Assembly (NCBI RefSeq): GCF_001039355.2
Contig: NW_019775980.1
Coordinates: 725,176 to 762,266, forward strand
Length of the DNA stretch: 37,091 nucleotides
Source of the DNA: Lingula anatina
Taxonomy: Eukaryota; Brachiopoda; Lingulata; Lingulida; Lingulidae
Reading direction: 5' to 3'
Part shown: positions 20,846 to 30,465 of the stretch, piece after piece
Layout of the letters: each line of letters begins with the position of its first letter
Numbering within the stretch: the stretch's first letter is position 1
Notes under the pieces: generated by a model
Databases searched by the model: none
Seen by the model: the letters and a program-made list of their open reading frames with translations, nothing else
Told to the model about the DNA's origin: nothing
Position numbers and translations under genes: made by a program

Positions 20846-21185
20846 CACTAGTGGGCTTGATTTAGTCTTAAAGTGCAATTTAAGAACACAAATATTCTGA
20901 AATGATCTCAAAACATGAGTAAGACCATTTCTAGTCTGGCAGCCAATTAAGTTGTCTACCCTTACACATTCTCCTATTGTGAGCAGAGGCGTCCTCTATT
21001 GTGAGGGGAGGTGTCCCCCATTGTGAGGGGAGGAAACTGCTTGACCACTTAAGTAGATGTTAGATCATTTTTTAACTTAAAAGCAGATTCAGTCCATTTT
21101 AAGACTACTGCTCTAATGATGAAGATCGTGTAAGATTACTTGTGAACTTTAACTGCACTTTAAGACCATATCCAGCCCACTAGTG
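20846..21185. mobile_element. CACTA-type MITE, 340 bp
   Basis: Both ends read CACTAGTGGGCT inward, with inverted similarity over about 45 bp (GTCTTAAAGTGCA shared) and weaker beyond. The element is flanked by GAA at 20843-20845 and 21186-21188, a 3-bp duplication, as expected for CACTA/EnSpm elements. The interior (about 20970-21035) holds three copies of an ATTGTGAG...GAGG unit of about 22 bp. It has no coding capacity. The host relic is interrupted inside an RNase H motif and reads in frame once the element and one GAA copy are removed, which independently confirms both boundaries. Confidence 0.85.
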
Positions 21186-21640
21186 GAAGCGTCCAATGAT
21201 AGCTTGGTTGCTGCCTGTGGCTCAGGCATAGTTGTAGAAGCAAGAGCCACTTTAGCTAAGGTGTTGGGTTCAACTTCTGGTGATATGTGCAGGAATCCGT
21301 CTCAATTCTGTTGGCATTTGATTGATGAATAATATGCCAAAAGGTGTGCTTAGATCTACATCTCCTGTCTGAGGTGGTCTCTCAATCACTGAATGAACAC
21401 GTCTAGAGGCTGATGAGTCCAGGGGCTGCAACATGAAGAAACTTTGCCAAGTCATTTGCAATGGCTGGCTGATGTGTTGCAAAGAATGATTCCAGGCGTA
21501 AAACCAAACAGATGCGTTTGTGTTCCAAAATGGTGGTGCTTTAAATGAAACAGCTGATAAAATATTGGTATTTGTCCAGGGTTTGTTGTCTTATAGCATC
21601 CGCCAGCTGTTTAATTCCACCTGAATCCATTTATCACGTC
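21186..21640 (-). pseudogene. Ty3-type gag relic joined to pol, decayed
   Basis: On minus, after the primer site, frames encode a Ty3 gag capsid region (PPFWNTNASVWFYAWNHSL, then LQPLDSSASRRVHSVIERPP and LFINQMPTELRRIP, about 21270-21560) with several stops and shifts. Shortly after, without any zinc knuckle, protease or RT, the frame becomes NTLAKVALASTTMPEPQAATKLSLDA (21190-21265), which is the approach to RNase H. The bulk of pol is therefore deleted between gag and RNase H. The MITE follows at 21185. Confidence 0.7.
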
Positions 21641-21650
21641 AGGGTCACCA
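21633..21650 (-). promoter_or_regulatory. primer-binding site of second Ty3 relic
   Basis: On minus TGGTGACCCTGACGTGAT directly follows a likely LTR end (CACTACAT). TGGTGACCC-GACGTGA is a primer-site form seen in many Ty3 elements. Gag homology starts about 70 bp downstream. Confidence 0.6.
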
Positions 21651-21900
21651 ATGTAGTGCACTGAATATTTTGGTACTTTTCAAACTAAAAAGACTGCTGA
21701 AGTTTACCTGGACGCCTGAATTAAGCAACTCTGCCTCCATTGAACAAAATCTGACCACTGCACTACCTGCGCAACTCTTAATTATACTACCAGTTATGGA
21801 AATGAACCTATGTTACAAGTCCAAAACATATGATTGGCTAGTTAACCACTGCATTACTACTGCAATGCAACACTTTACTATAATTGTTTGAAATGTTATT
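21651..21900 (-). repeat. probable 5' LTR of second Ty3 relic
   Basis: AT-rich DNA directly upstream of the primer site on minus, ending ACTACA at 21653. No 3' LTR is found, so the outer limit is a guess. The open frame at 21670-21891 on plus lies inside it and is not considered a gene. Confidence 0.35.
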
Positions 21901-22512
21901 ACCTAGCCATTATGTAAGGTCTGCAGTGTAATAAAACAGTAATTGTTGAACGTGAAAAGTTTATGCTGATTTTTAATAGTGTGAGAAAAATTTAATTTGT
22001 CTTGGTATATAACGCAAGCAAAGTCGCTATCCTCTTGATGCCAAAAGGTTACATGTAAAGCTCTGTCTTCGGCTTTCAGCATATCAAAAACCACGACTGA
22101 TTTAACCAAGATGTAGTCGTAAAATTCTAGACCCCCTCCCCCCCCCCCCCCCCCCCGTACGTCGAAGTTAAATTCAAGTTTTCCCAGAGACGCCAATGTC
22201 TAGTGAAGCGAGATATTTCTGGGTAGCGGTTATCTAAATGAACAGGCTTCAGTGATCAGCATATCACCACTGTCATAAAACATCCCTACGTATATATGAC
22301 AAATAAAACACTGTCCCCCTCTCCCGATATATGTCATGAACACTTCTTGCTGGCGCTCGAGGTGTTATGGCATATATTGCTCTTGTGACAGTGTATTATC
22401 TTACACATACAATCATCTTAATTCTGAAGACGTCCCAAATTTTGTTCATCATTAGCATCGCAGACAGAGGACTGGTGAATCTTTTTATCATTAAGCAACA
22501 TTTGAGTTGGAA
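21901..22512. other. no gene; poly-C tract
   Basis: No exon or domain recognised. A C-run of about 20 bases (22137-22156) is present. The short frame across it on minus (21903-22196) is glycine-rich only because of the tract. Confidence 0.5.
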
Positions 22513-22690
22513 CGTAACACTTAGGCTGTGTTCCCAGAGCTTTTAGATCGATCTATCCCCGCGGGGAATCTCACTAGATTACTGTCAGATAATCCGGCTT
22601 AAATGTCCGCCCGGCTGACAGCTATTTAGCGTGAACCCCCAGGGAGTTAGGTTGATCTAAAGTAGATCGATCGAATCACTGGCAATGGGG
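22513..22690. repeat. palindrome-rich MITE-like segment
   Basis: Contains CCCCGCGGGG (22557-22566), an inverted pair CTGTCAG / CTGACAG (22582-22588, 22615-22621) and three GATCGATC-type words near both edges. The ends are only loosely complementary. It lies against the stop codon of the ankyrin-peptidase gene, so the 3' UTR of that gene would run through it. Mobile origin is suspected, not shown. Confidence 0.35.
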
Positions 22691-22692
22691 TC

Positions 22693-24413
22693 TTAATCAT
22701 CTGTCTCCATTGCCTCCTCTTCACGAGCGTCCTCTTCACGAGCAACCTCTTCACGAGCATCATCTTTACGAAACTGAAGTGAAGTTGACAACGACCTCAA
22801 AATAGGGACTATCCTAGAAACAATAGTGAAGCGCTTGTTGTTTCCATCTAGCTCTTTGCTTAACCCAACTATCAGCCCTATAATATGAGGGAATCCGTTT
22901 TCCATTTTATAAACAGCAGCACCAGAATCACCTTCCTTGCTAAAGTCTATATCAGAGTTGCTAGACACCAGTATCATATTGTAGAAATCCATTTTATGAC
23001 CTGTACCATCTGTCAATTTGCAAAAAGTAGTATCATTAACATATTTGCCTGAAGTAAAGCCAGTTACACATCCAACTTTGTATACAATATCATCCTTTTT
23101 AAGGCTATGTACATCCAAGTAACCCATTTCATCAAATGATAATTCTTCATTCTTTCCAGTCGTTAAAGTCAAATTCTCAGTTGCCTGCGTATTAAGAACA
23201 ATGGCCGCTGCTTCTACCCCATATTTCAGTAAATCATTATCCAGTTTAACATTCCCTAAAGAAGTATCGCAAACTGTGCCACAATTCCACTGCGCACTTT
23301 GTGTTTTAGCGAAAACGGGCTTATTAATTGCAGGCCTCACAAGCCCTCCGTGGTTTATGTGATCAGCATAAGTCCCAATAACGTGGTAGCATGTTAAAAA
23401 GGCGTTTCGTGTGGACTCTATGCGTTGAAAATCAAAACGAGACTTATCCATGTACATAAACACCCCGAGGCTTCCAACGTCATTTCGATCACCTAAACAT
23501 ACACCACATCCCACAGGAAGTTGATTTGAGTCATGAGCATCCGATTGACCTCCATTATTAGCCAAAATAGTGGCTGAACCTTCCCTAACAAGAACTGCAT
23601 ATTTTCCAATGCTATTTACACCAAGTTCTCTCGGAAAACCTGCTTTTTTCTCTTTGTCATTGCAGATAAACACAAAATAAGGAACTTTTTTTGTCCCATC
23701 CCCATTCACTGTGCACGAAGTATATATGACACAAAGGCTGTCGTGCTCCTTCGCCAAACCAGCTGCTCTCTTTTGAATGATGAGCTGCATTTTAGTTTTA
23801 TCATCACTGGGTAAAAAATCTGCTTCTTCTGGCAGCTCAGCACCTGCAACAAACAGCTTGGTGGCTATATCACCATGACGATTATGGAGTGCCAAATATA
23901 TACTACTTCTGCCTTCTTGGTCTTGTACATTAACATCAGCCCCCTTGTCAATTAGGCATGTCATAACTTGCGTGAAACCATTCTCTACAGCTAAATGTAA
24001 ACAACTTCTGCCCTCGTTGTCTTGTAAATTGACATCAGCCCCCTTGTCAATTAAACATTTGACAACCTTCGTGTAGCCATTCCCTGCTGCTAAATGTAAA
24101 CAACTTCTGCCCTTTTTGTCTTGTAAATTGACATAAACCTCATCATTAATAGGGCTGCTTATACCCTGATCGTAATATCGTATTGCAGATAAATGTAAAT
24201 TTCTTATGCCACCAAGCAGAGACACATCGCCTGTACTACTTTTGCTGCGCTCATCTTGGATTTCTCCCAGTAAACCTGCGACTGTGTACCTTTGCACAGT
24301 TTCGAATCTGATACTTTTTGTTGTTGCTGTCAATGAGCTCAAGGAATCCTCTGTTGTATCTTCTTTATGGGATCTTCCCTCCAACAGTTTGTCGTGGTCA
24401 TGTGGCACAGCGT
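22693..24413 (-). CDS. ankyrin-repeat / trypsin-like peptidase protein, terminal exon
   Basis: The last exon of a host gene starts at 24413 after a strong acceptor on minus (TTTTTTTAACG...TTTATTACAG) and ends at TAA (22693-22695), 572 codons plus two bases of a split codon. After a Ser/Thr-rich stretch come three 33-residue ankyrin repeats (about 24130-23840, period 99 bp: GRSCLHLAAGNGYTKVVKCL, GRSCLHLAVENG, GRSSIYLALHN). A region of about 340 residues follows with trypsin-fold hallmarks: LTCYHV with the presumed catalytic His (codon 23383-23385) and GDSGAAV with the presumed Ser (22924-22926). The usual acidic residue is less clear: the expected position reads GVEAAAIVL with Glu. The tail is a run of acidic five-residue repeats. 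I see no signal peptide, so an intracellular protease or pseudoprotease is likely. The frame is open across the junction, so a start at 24519 is not excluded. Confidence 0.75.
22713..22765 (-). repeat. 15-bp tandem repeat encoding acidic tail
   Basis: Three to four copies of a 15-bp unit (CTCTTCACGAGC on plus) encode DAREE, VAREE, DAREE in the peptidase C-terminus, in frame and so tolerant of copy-number change. Confidence 0.8.
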
Positions 24414-24703
24414 CTGTAATAAATGGATAGACGTTAAAAAAACGGACCTGTCCAACTACCATGTGCAACAAAATGCAATTCCGATCTTCCACACATATAA
24501 CAATGTTGATACAATTCACATCTTCTGCACAATCATGTTTCTGGTATCACATCAAACTTTATCACGGGAGCATCTTTACTCTAAGGTAATTTTATTGAAA
24601 TAAGATTGTTATGGCCTGCAATTCAGTAAATTAAAAAAAATATTTTGCGAGCCCCAAACTTTGCGAAACATTACCTATAGCTTTCACAAAAACAAACAAA
24701 CAA

Positions 24704-24707
24704 ACAA

Positions 24708-24741
<34 letters not shown>
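24704..24741 (+). repeat. (AAAT)n microsatellite
   Basis: About nine units of AAAT after a short AAAC run. Confidence 0.9.
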
Positions 24742-24742
<1 letters not shown>

Positions 24743-25668
24743 AGAACTGGCAATGAAAATGCTGATATCGAAATTAATCAAAACTTGGTGACAGATACGT
24801 GTCTCCCGAACCTTATTTATATCTTCTACAATTAACCCTTTTTTATAATCCAAAACAATTGGTACATGTACAGTATATCATTTGCAATCGGGAGGGAGGG
24901 GTCGGTCCCTAATGTGGATATTGTCTGGCACCCAGCGTCAAATGTTGCAACCGATATGATTGTCATGCCATTTTAAACTACTATGCAAAACTCGAATGGA
25001 TTTTGCAAGTTAAATTTTATACTTAACGATCCTCAGTTCCTTACAATGACAAATACGTGGTAGTTGAATGTAGTGAAAATACTGGCTATTAGCCGGAGAG
25101 GCTACCATTTTCTTTCTATTTTGAGGGCTTTTGACACCAGCGTCTCAATATTAGGGCTTATTGTTACATCCGGGTCTCATCCAGCATGTACCTCATTCAT
25201 ATGCAAATTGCAAACCATTACACAACTCTGGAAGCCACAATTCTAACCGAAGTCGTCAAAATTCAACCCGTAGGTATATTCTCTCACGTTAGCGAATGTG
25301 CTATCCTATCGCAACTGGCCAAGTTAGAAAGTGTCTAAGTAAAGAATGAGGTACCCCAATCCTCGGCCACACCAAATAAAAACCGGAAAATTGTTTTGAT
25401 TGTTTTAGTTTGGATTGGAAGTTTTGACGTCAAGTGGAAGTTAAGCTAGCTGGTCAGTTTTAGCTGGAGGTACATGGTGTAATAGTCTGTTGGGAAGGAG
25501 GGTTTTATGTGCAACCCCGTGAAAAACAGTGGATACATATATATGTTCTTAACCCTTGATGTCTAAATTTTTTATTTCTAGATGTTCCAAGAACGAAAAA
25601 TGTCATAGACGATTTTAATTTAATGACATGTAACACCCTGTGGCTCAAATAATCACATTTGAAATAAT

Positions 25669-26163
25669 GGGGGTAGGAAAAGAAAATTACCTATAGTTTG
25701 CAATTAATAAGATATAACAATGCTTTATATATTATTTTGTAGCTAAGAGGTTGCTCTAAAAATACAAGTAAAAAATATGTTATACTGAACCATGTCTAAG
25801 TATAATGGTGTCAAAGGTCAAATGAGGTCAAATTTGAGACATTTTCAGAAAAATAAAGCAATAAAGTTTATCTGCATAGAGACTGTGAGTCAACAACATA
25901 CTTTTAAGGTATATTTGATAAATACCATCTATATTACAAATGCTTAATGGTCATTTGTGACTTAGTTTTAAAGTTTGTGAGAATTATGATGGATATGATT
26001 AGCGCATTGGAGTATCAGTTACATTTCAGATCAGTGGGGATAGGGGAAAATCACTCACTTGAAATTTGAGTAAGATATAACAATAATATATATATCATTG
26101 TATAGCTAAAGGCTCGTTTTAAGAACAAAAATAATGAAAATTATGTTATTCTAAACCATAATC
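25669..26163 (+). repeat. diverged tandem duplication, period about 366 bp
   Basis: Copy A (about 25669-25800) and copy B (about 26036-26163) share the same ordered words: GGGG-TAGG, AAGATATAACAAT, GTA(G)TAGCTAA, AAAAATA, ATGTTAT, CTAAACCAT/CTGAACCAT. The copies are diverged but collinear, so the intron holds an old duplication or two copies of one repeat. Confidence 0.6.
25815..25830 (+). promoter_or_regulatory. AGGTCA direct repeat, spacing 4
   Basis: AGGTCA-AATG-AGGTCA is a perfect DR4, the half-site arrangement bound by some nuclear-receptor dimers. It lies between the duplicated intron repeats. A chance or repeat-borne origin is as likely as function. Confidence 0.3.
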
Positions 26164-26435
26164 TGTAGTTTATCATCTACAGTCTGAAATGAGAGTAAAA
26201 ATTATGTGGTATTAGAAAGATGTCAAGCAGGGACACTGTCTAAACAACATAATAATTCAGCACAACCATCGTAAAAATAATACAACAATAACTTGCCTAC
26301 CCGCCATCACATCAAGAGCAGAAGGTTAAGTTAACACAGCTCTTTACTTATCCACCTACTAATCGACCGTAGCCGGAGTGTTGTTGATGTCCAATGATTC
26401 AAGGCGATACATGACCATGCGTAACACCCCATATA

Positions 26436-26463
26436 CAGACTTGACATTTAATATGGAATATTT
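26436..26463 (+). repeat. left TIR of Tc1/mariner element
   Basis: 28 bp, perfect complement of 28084-28111; TA flanks at 26434-26435. Confidence 0.9.
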
Positions 26464-26819
26464 CAGTTTCGAAGGTGTGCCTGGGTAAAACTTCTTGGGT
26501 ATGCCTTCTTTTTTCAAAAAACTCCGATCTCATATAAGATTTGTGAATGGATAAGTATGTAGTCGGGTGTATCGCTACCAATTAACTGACATTAATGCCT
26601 GTTGCGCAGCTACATAATGTAATATACAGTGATTTAATTGGGTGTTCCTTTGGGCTGGTCAAAGCTTGGCTTAGGCAAAGCTTAGTTCTGTCAAAAAAGT
26701 ATCCATATGTCGGCAACTGCTGCATAGAATAATTTGAAATTTTGCATGCAAGCGGTCAGTTTTGCAGTACGTAAGATGAGTCAAAGAGGTGCATTACAAA
26801 TATGTTAATCTATGGCAGA

Positions 26820-27780
26820 ATGGCGCGAAAAAGACAGACATTACCAGACAGATCATAGCGCCAAACAGAACGGACCCCACAGTTTTATAGAGTACTGCCC
26901 AGACTGATGTACCTACACAGAGGTCACCCCCAATGTATCAAAATCTTATCTACAGGGTACAGGACCTACTGTCTTTCGGATTACGCTGCTGCAACTAAAC
27001 AAAAAAACACTTAGTTCGTTCAGGACGAGGGGTAAATTGCCACCAAAATGCGTTTTTCAAAGCACTTAGCGAACACCAAACTGGTTTTTGCAGATAAGAA
27101 CACCAAACGACCTCCGAGGCACCCACTGTAAACAGCAAAACATCGTCGTCTGTTTCTCTAATGAAATGGGGGCCATGACCGTTTCTGGGTAGAACACTGA
27201 AACTGTGTGGCTTTCTTGATTGAGGTCAGATTTCACCTGTACCGCCGAATTAGTCAAAACAGAGTTTACAGATATCCAGAAAATGCCTACGACGAAGCAT
27301 ATACCGGGTCTCAAGTGACAAGGGTGATTGACAGCGTCAGTATTTGGAGTGGATACCACATTGGTGCCAAAACACCAATGGTAGTCATCGATGAAAACCT
27401 GAACCAGATCAAATTAAGGAATAATTTCGGAACCAATTGACTATCATTTGATAGGGGGCACCTTAGGAACAATTTTAGGTTGCACGGTGAGGCTGCCGGT
27501 TCACACAGAACACTTTTAATAGCAGACAACTTTCAGAACCAAGGGAATGGGCAGCTACCCTGGTCATCAAAATACCCATATTTGAACCACAGAGACAATA
27601 TTTCGGTAGGCCATTACTCGCCGAATCAACTGCCTACATGTCCTACAACAAAACTGGACCAAATTGGACAATTTTAGACCGATGCCTGGAATATCATTCC
27701 AGATTGAACTCTAAAAACCTACCCCAAGGAATGCCTTGCCGCTTGAGAGCGCTGGTAACAGCCAGAAGAGGCCAGGCGTA
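26820..27780 (+). pseudogene. Tc1-like transposase relic
   Basis: An ATG at 26820 opens MARKRQTLPDRS and stops, matching the start of Tc1-type DDE transposases. Broken frames follow: a basic stretch around 27080 (KNTKRPPRHPL, then a HDRFWV block), the catalytic-core strand SIWSGYHIGAKTPMVVIDEN (about 27340-27400), NFQNQGNGQLPWSSKYPYLN (about 27530-27590) where the family has a WP-x-SPDLNPIE motif, and a C-terminal CRLRALVTARRG block near 27740. The catalytic acidic residues are not preserved (no DN before the -ARPH equivalent; YPYLNHRD replaces SPDLNPIE). It is dead. Confidence 0.78.
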
Positions 27781-28083
27781 ACAGCGACCATTACTGTGAC
27801 TAATAACTAATATGAGGGTCCTTTGTGGAGCGTATAACTCTTTTGCAGACGATAATTTGGAAAATATGGAGATCCAAAATATCTATTTTAATGGAAGTCG
27901 TACCACTGTATGACATAGAATAGGCAATGTGTTTTTGTTTGCTTCTCTGGCGAATTCCATCAATGAATTGATGCCACAATAACATCAAAGAGATAATTTA
28001 AAGTTATTAAAACACGATTTTAATCCTCATTTTCATTTATCAATCAGCAAAATAGGAAAGAACTGATAAAGATTACTTGGAAA

Positions 28084-28111
28084 AAATATTCCATATTAAA
28101 TGTCAAGTCTG
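28084..28111 (-). repeat. right TIR of Tc1/mariner element
   Basis: 28 bp, perfect complement of 26436-26463; TA flank at 28112-28113. Confidence 0.9.
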
Positions 28112-28236
28112 TATATGTACCGGTGTATCACCTTCATATCAGATACTGTGACACCACCTGCGCACTCAATAGGAGAAGAATATGTTTTGAACTCAGCATC
28201 CAACTTGGCCAATAATTCTTTACTTACGGTACTTAC

Positions 28237-28273
28237 CTGGGTTTCTTCTAACATCAAATAGTGCCTGTTGGTC
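28237..28273 (-). CDS. candidate 37-bp exon of ankyrin-peptidase gene
   Basis: On minus, ...CATATTTTAG|GACCAACAG...AACCCAG|GTAAGT. The exon is 37 bp (12 codons plus one base: DQQALFDVRRNP and G). It accepts phase 0 from the ankyrin exon at 28733-28831 and hands phase 1 to the terminal exon at 24413, which begins with the two bases needed to finish that codon. A second GTAAGT lies 9 bp further on. The phase agreement is the main evidence; there is no domain in so short an exon. Confidence 0.5.
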
Positions 28274-28732
28274 CTAAAATATGAAATTTACAATTAAATT
28301 TACTCTTAGATATTTTGTCATATTAACATTACTTTGTTCTTATATATCTGTTTTCTCAAAGACGTTTTGACGGAATGATTTGACATATTTTTGCAATTAC
28401 ATACGTGCTGAAGACGTAAAACTGCATGACAGGAAAACAACAATAGAAGACAAAAGAAAATGTTTCTGTAAACAAATAACCCAGTGAGATAGAAAGGGGA
28501 GATAGAAGTGCCTGTCTAGGAAATGAAATTTATCAGTCATGACTATTGGCTAACGTTTCCTTTTATTCATAAACAATAATAATATAATCAAATAACATAT
28601 AATTTATTTAATCAATTATCCATTGTTTAGATGCACCATATGTACAATTATTTAGTCCCAAAAAACCTAGTGCATGTTGTCAACCAACTTACTCCAGGAC
28701 ATTTTGCCTTTATAACAGTGTCCAACACAAAC

Positions 28733-28831
28733 CTTATCCGTGATATTAGTATCATCTCCACGCTTCAAGAGAATCTTCACGATTTCACCGCGACCGAACA
28801 ATGCTGCCTCATGTAATGGAGTTCTGCCATA
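28733..28831 (-). CDS. ankyrin-repeat exon, 99 bp
   Basis: Acceptor TTATTGTTACCAG and donor AAG|GTTTGT bound exactly 33 codons encoding one ankyrin repeat (YGRTPLHEAALFGRGEIV, then KILLKRGDDTNITDK). The exon is phase 0 on both sides, so repeats can be gained or lost without breaking frame. It is a sister of 29187-29285, with the same exon ends and spacing of about 450 bp. Confidence 0.85.
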
Positions 28832-29186
28832 CTGGTAACAATAAATGGTCAGCATAATATTGTAATTTCCGATATCGTCTTTCTTCGCATCTTATTATTA
28901 TATTTTGTATGTGTGCAGACAATTATAACAATGAAATGAAATGAGTTTTATATAGCACTGTAATGACAGCTGTTCAAATTTTACCACATAATCTTAAGGA
29001 TGAGAAGTCATACAGTTATTGCATATATAGGTATAAATGTGTATTTTGCTGTTTGTATTTGATGTCCTGTCTCATGCTGCCGTAAATAAAGTTAGGCGTA
29101 TTGTTTATTTCAATGAAACAATTGTATCTAAAAAAAACCAAACCCAGTGTATTTTGCCTATATATGTAACAGTATGTGTCACAAAC

Positions 29187-29285
29187 CTGATCTGTGAGGT
29201 AACGATCAGCTCCACGCTGCAGGAGAAGATTCAGGATGTTTTCATGGCCTTCACGTGCTGCCCAATGTAAAGGAGTACTGCCATC
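29187..29285 (-). CDS. ankyrin-repeat exon, 99 bp
   Basis: Acceptor TTGCTGTTACCAG and donor CAG|GTTTGT bound 33 codons (DGSTPLHWAAREGHENIL, then NLLLQRGADRYLTDQ). It has the TPLHWAAREGH ankyrin consensus and is phase 0 at both ends. It lies upstream of the exon at 28733 on minus and probably belongs to the same gene. Upstream exons were not found before the end of clear signal, so the 5' end of this gene is missing from my annotation. Confidence 0.85.
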
Positions 29286-30383
29286 CTGGTAACAGCAACA
29301 TATCATCATAAAAACATCGTATCTTTTTGTCTTTCATTACATTTTATCAATTTATTTTATATCCTTAGACGTGCCGCTGACACAAAAATGCCATATTAAA
29401 GTTGCAAATAAGAGGAAGGCGAGATCATATTGCGGTTTGCAGAAAAGCAAAACAAATGAATACTCTAAGTGTGCATTTAAATTGGTTCAGGTAGGTGCTA
29501 TTTTGTGTATAGCTGTGCATTGTCGACCAACGGAAAAATGAGAATGAAAAATGAAAATGAGTCAAATATTTATTTGTAGCTTTTTAAATATGTATTAAAA
29601 TACATATTAGCCAACTCTAAAAACTATGTATAACCCCGCTCACTACATGCAGTGCCGCCGGAATCTAGCCTTACCAAAAGGCTGCATGGACTCCTAACCA
29701 TGCATCTCATGGCCGAACAATAGAGCCCGCATAATTATTACAGGGTAAGAGAATCGGCAAGTAAATCCTATTTAGAAAAATATTTGGAATGCACTCAGAA
29801 TTTTTAGAATGTGTTTAGAATGCTCTTCGAATATCCTGGAATGCACAAAGAATTGTATTTCAGACGCCATTCTTAATCATTCCACCTCTAGTGTGACGGG
29901 GATTTTATATCCCGCCAGAATGTTTCGAATGTGCCTCGGACGAGCTGAAATATTAATGTTGCCAGCAATTGAACTACACTACTAGTGCGCCGTTCAAAGT
30001 ATATTCTAAATATTCTTACTGCCTTCTTACAGCATTATAAATATTCCTACTGTAGTTTTCCAACTACATTCGAACTACCCCCCCCCCCCCCCCCCCCCAA
30101 GGTGTTGCAGTGTAAAAGCAGCATAGCCGATTCTTACGGACATTCGGAGGAGGGAGATGTTGAAACTTCGCCTATTTTGTAACTTTCTTGTTATATACAC
30201 GTAGTGGAAGGTTGCTTAGACACACTGTAGATAACATCACACGTATTCGTTGAGAAACTTAAAATTGCAGCTAAAGAATCGATGAAATTTGGAGGCAAAG
30301 AAGTCGCTATTGTCGATTTGTGCAGATTTAGAGAACTTCGACAACTTCAGAGTCCACGATACCACCGACTTTTCATTCTATAG
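29286..30383. other. no gene; GAATG-rich repeat and poly-C
   Basis: Between 29775 and 29935 GAATG/AGAAT words recur (about ten), and at 30000-30080 the complementary ATTC/TTCTA words appear, suggesting an inverted-repeat mobile element of unknown class. A C-run of about 22 bases lies near 30078-30099. No upstream ankyrin exon found on minus. Confidence 0.4.
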
Positions 30384-30465
30384 GATGATGATAAACAAGC
30401 GACGTCATCTCAGGCAGTAAAGAAGTATGAGGAAGCTGAGAAACAAGGCAGTCCTGCTGAAGAAA
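30384..30465 (+). CDS. candidate internal exon, hypothetical
   Basis: On plus, TTTTCATTCTATAG|GATGATGAT...GAAGAAA|GTAAGT bounds 82 bp, encoding DDDKQATSSQAVKKYEEAEKQGSPAEE plus one base. It has a near-consensus acceptor and a perfect donor, and a charged, Lys/Glu-rich product, but no domain. It is on the opposite strand to the ankyrin gene, so it would be part of another gene running rightward. Partner exons were not identified. Confidence 0.3.

Larger units (their letters stand above)
24520..26435. other. intron of ankyrin-peptidase gene; repeats only
   Basis: Within the inferred last intron. It contains an (AAAT)n run at about 24704-24741, a short polypurine run near 24890, and a diverged duplication at 25669-26163 listed separately. 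No exon or transposase motif recognised. Confidence 0.5.
26436..28111 (+). mobile_element. Tc1/mariner transposon, complete ends, dead
   Basis: Perfect 28-bp terminal inverted repeats (26436-26463 and 28084-28111, starting CAGACTTGACATTTAATATG) bound a 1676-bp element flanked by TA on both sides (26434-26435, 28112-28113), the canonical Tc1/mariner target duplication. Inside is a decayed transposase (26820-27780). The element lies in the inferred last intron of the ankyrin-peptidase gene. The two TIRs being identical while the transposase is ruined suggests mobilisation in trans or gene conversion, though 28 bp is short. Confidence 0.88.

Noticed and set aside
21903-22196. 97-codon minus frame with a poly-Gly run
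   Set aside because: The glycine run is a translation of the poly-C tract; no domain is present.
24206-24603. Plus frames opposite the ankyrin-peptidase exon
   Set aside because: They are antisense shadows; the minus frame carries ankyrin and GDSG motifs.
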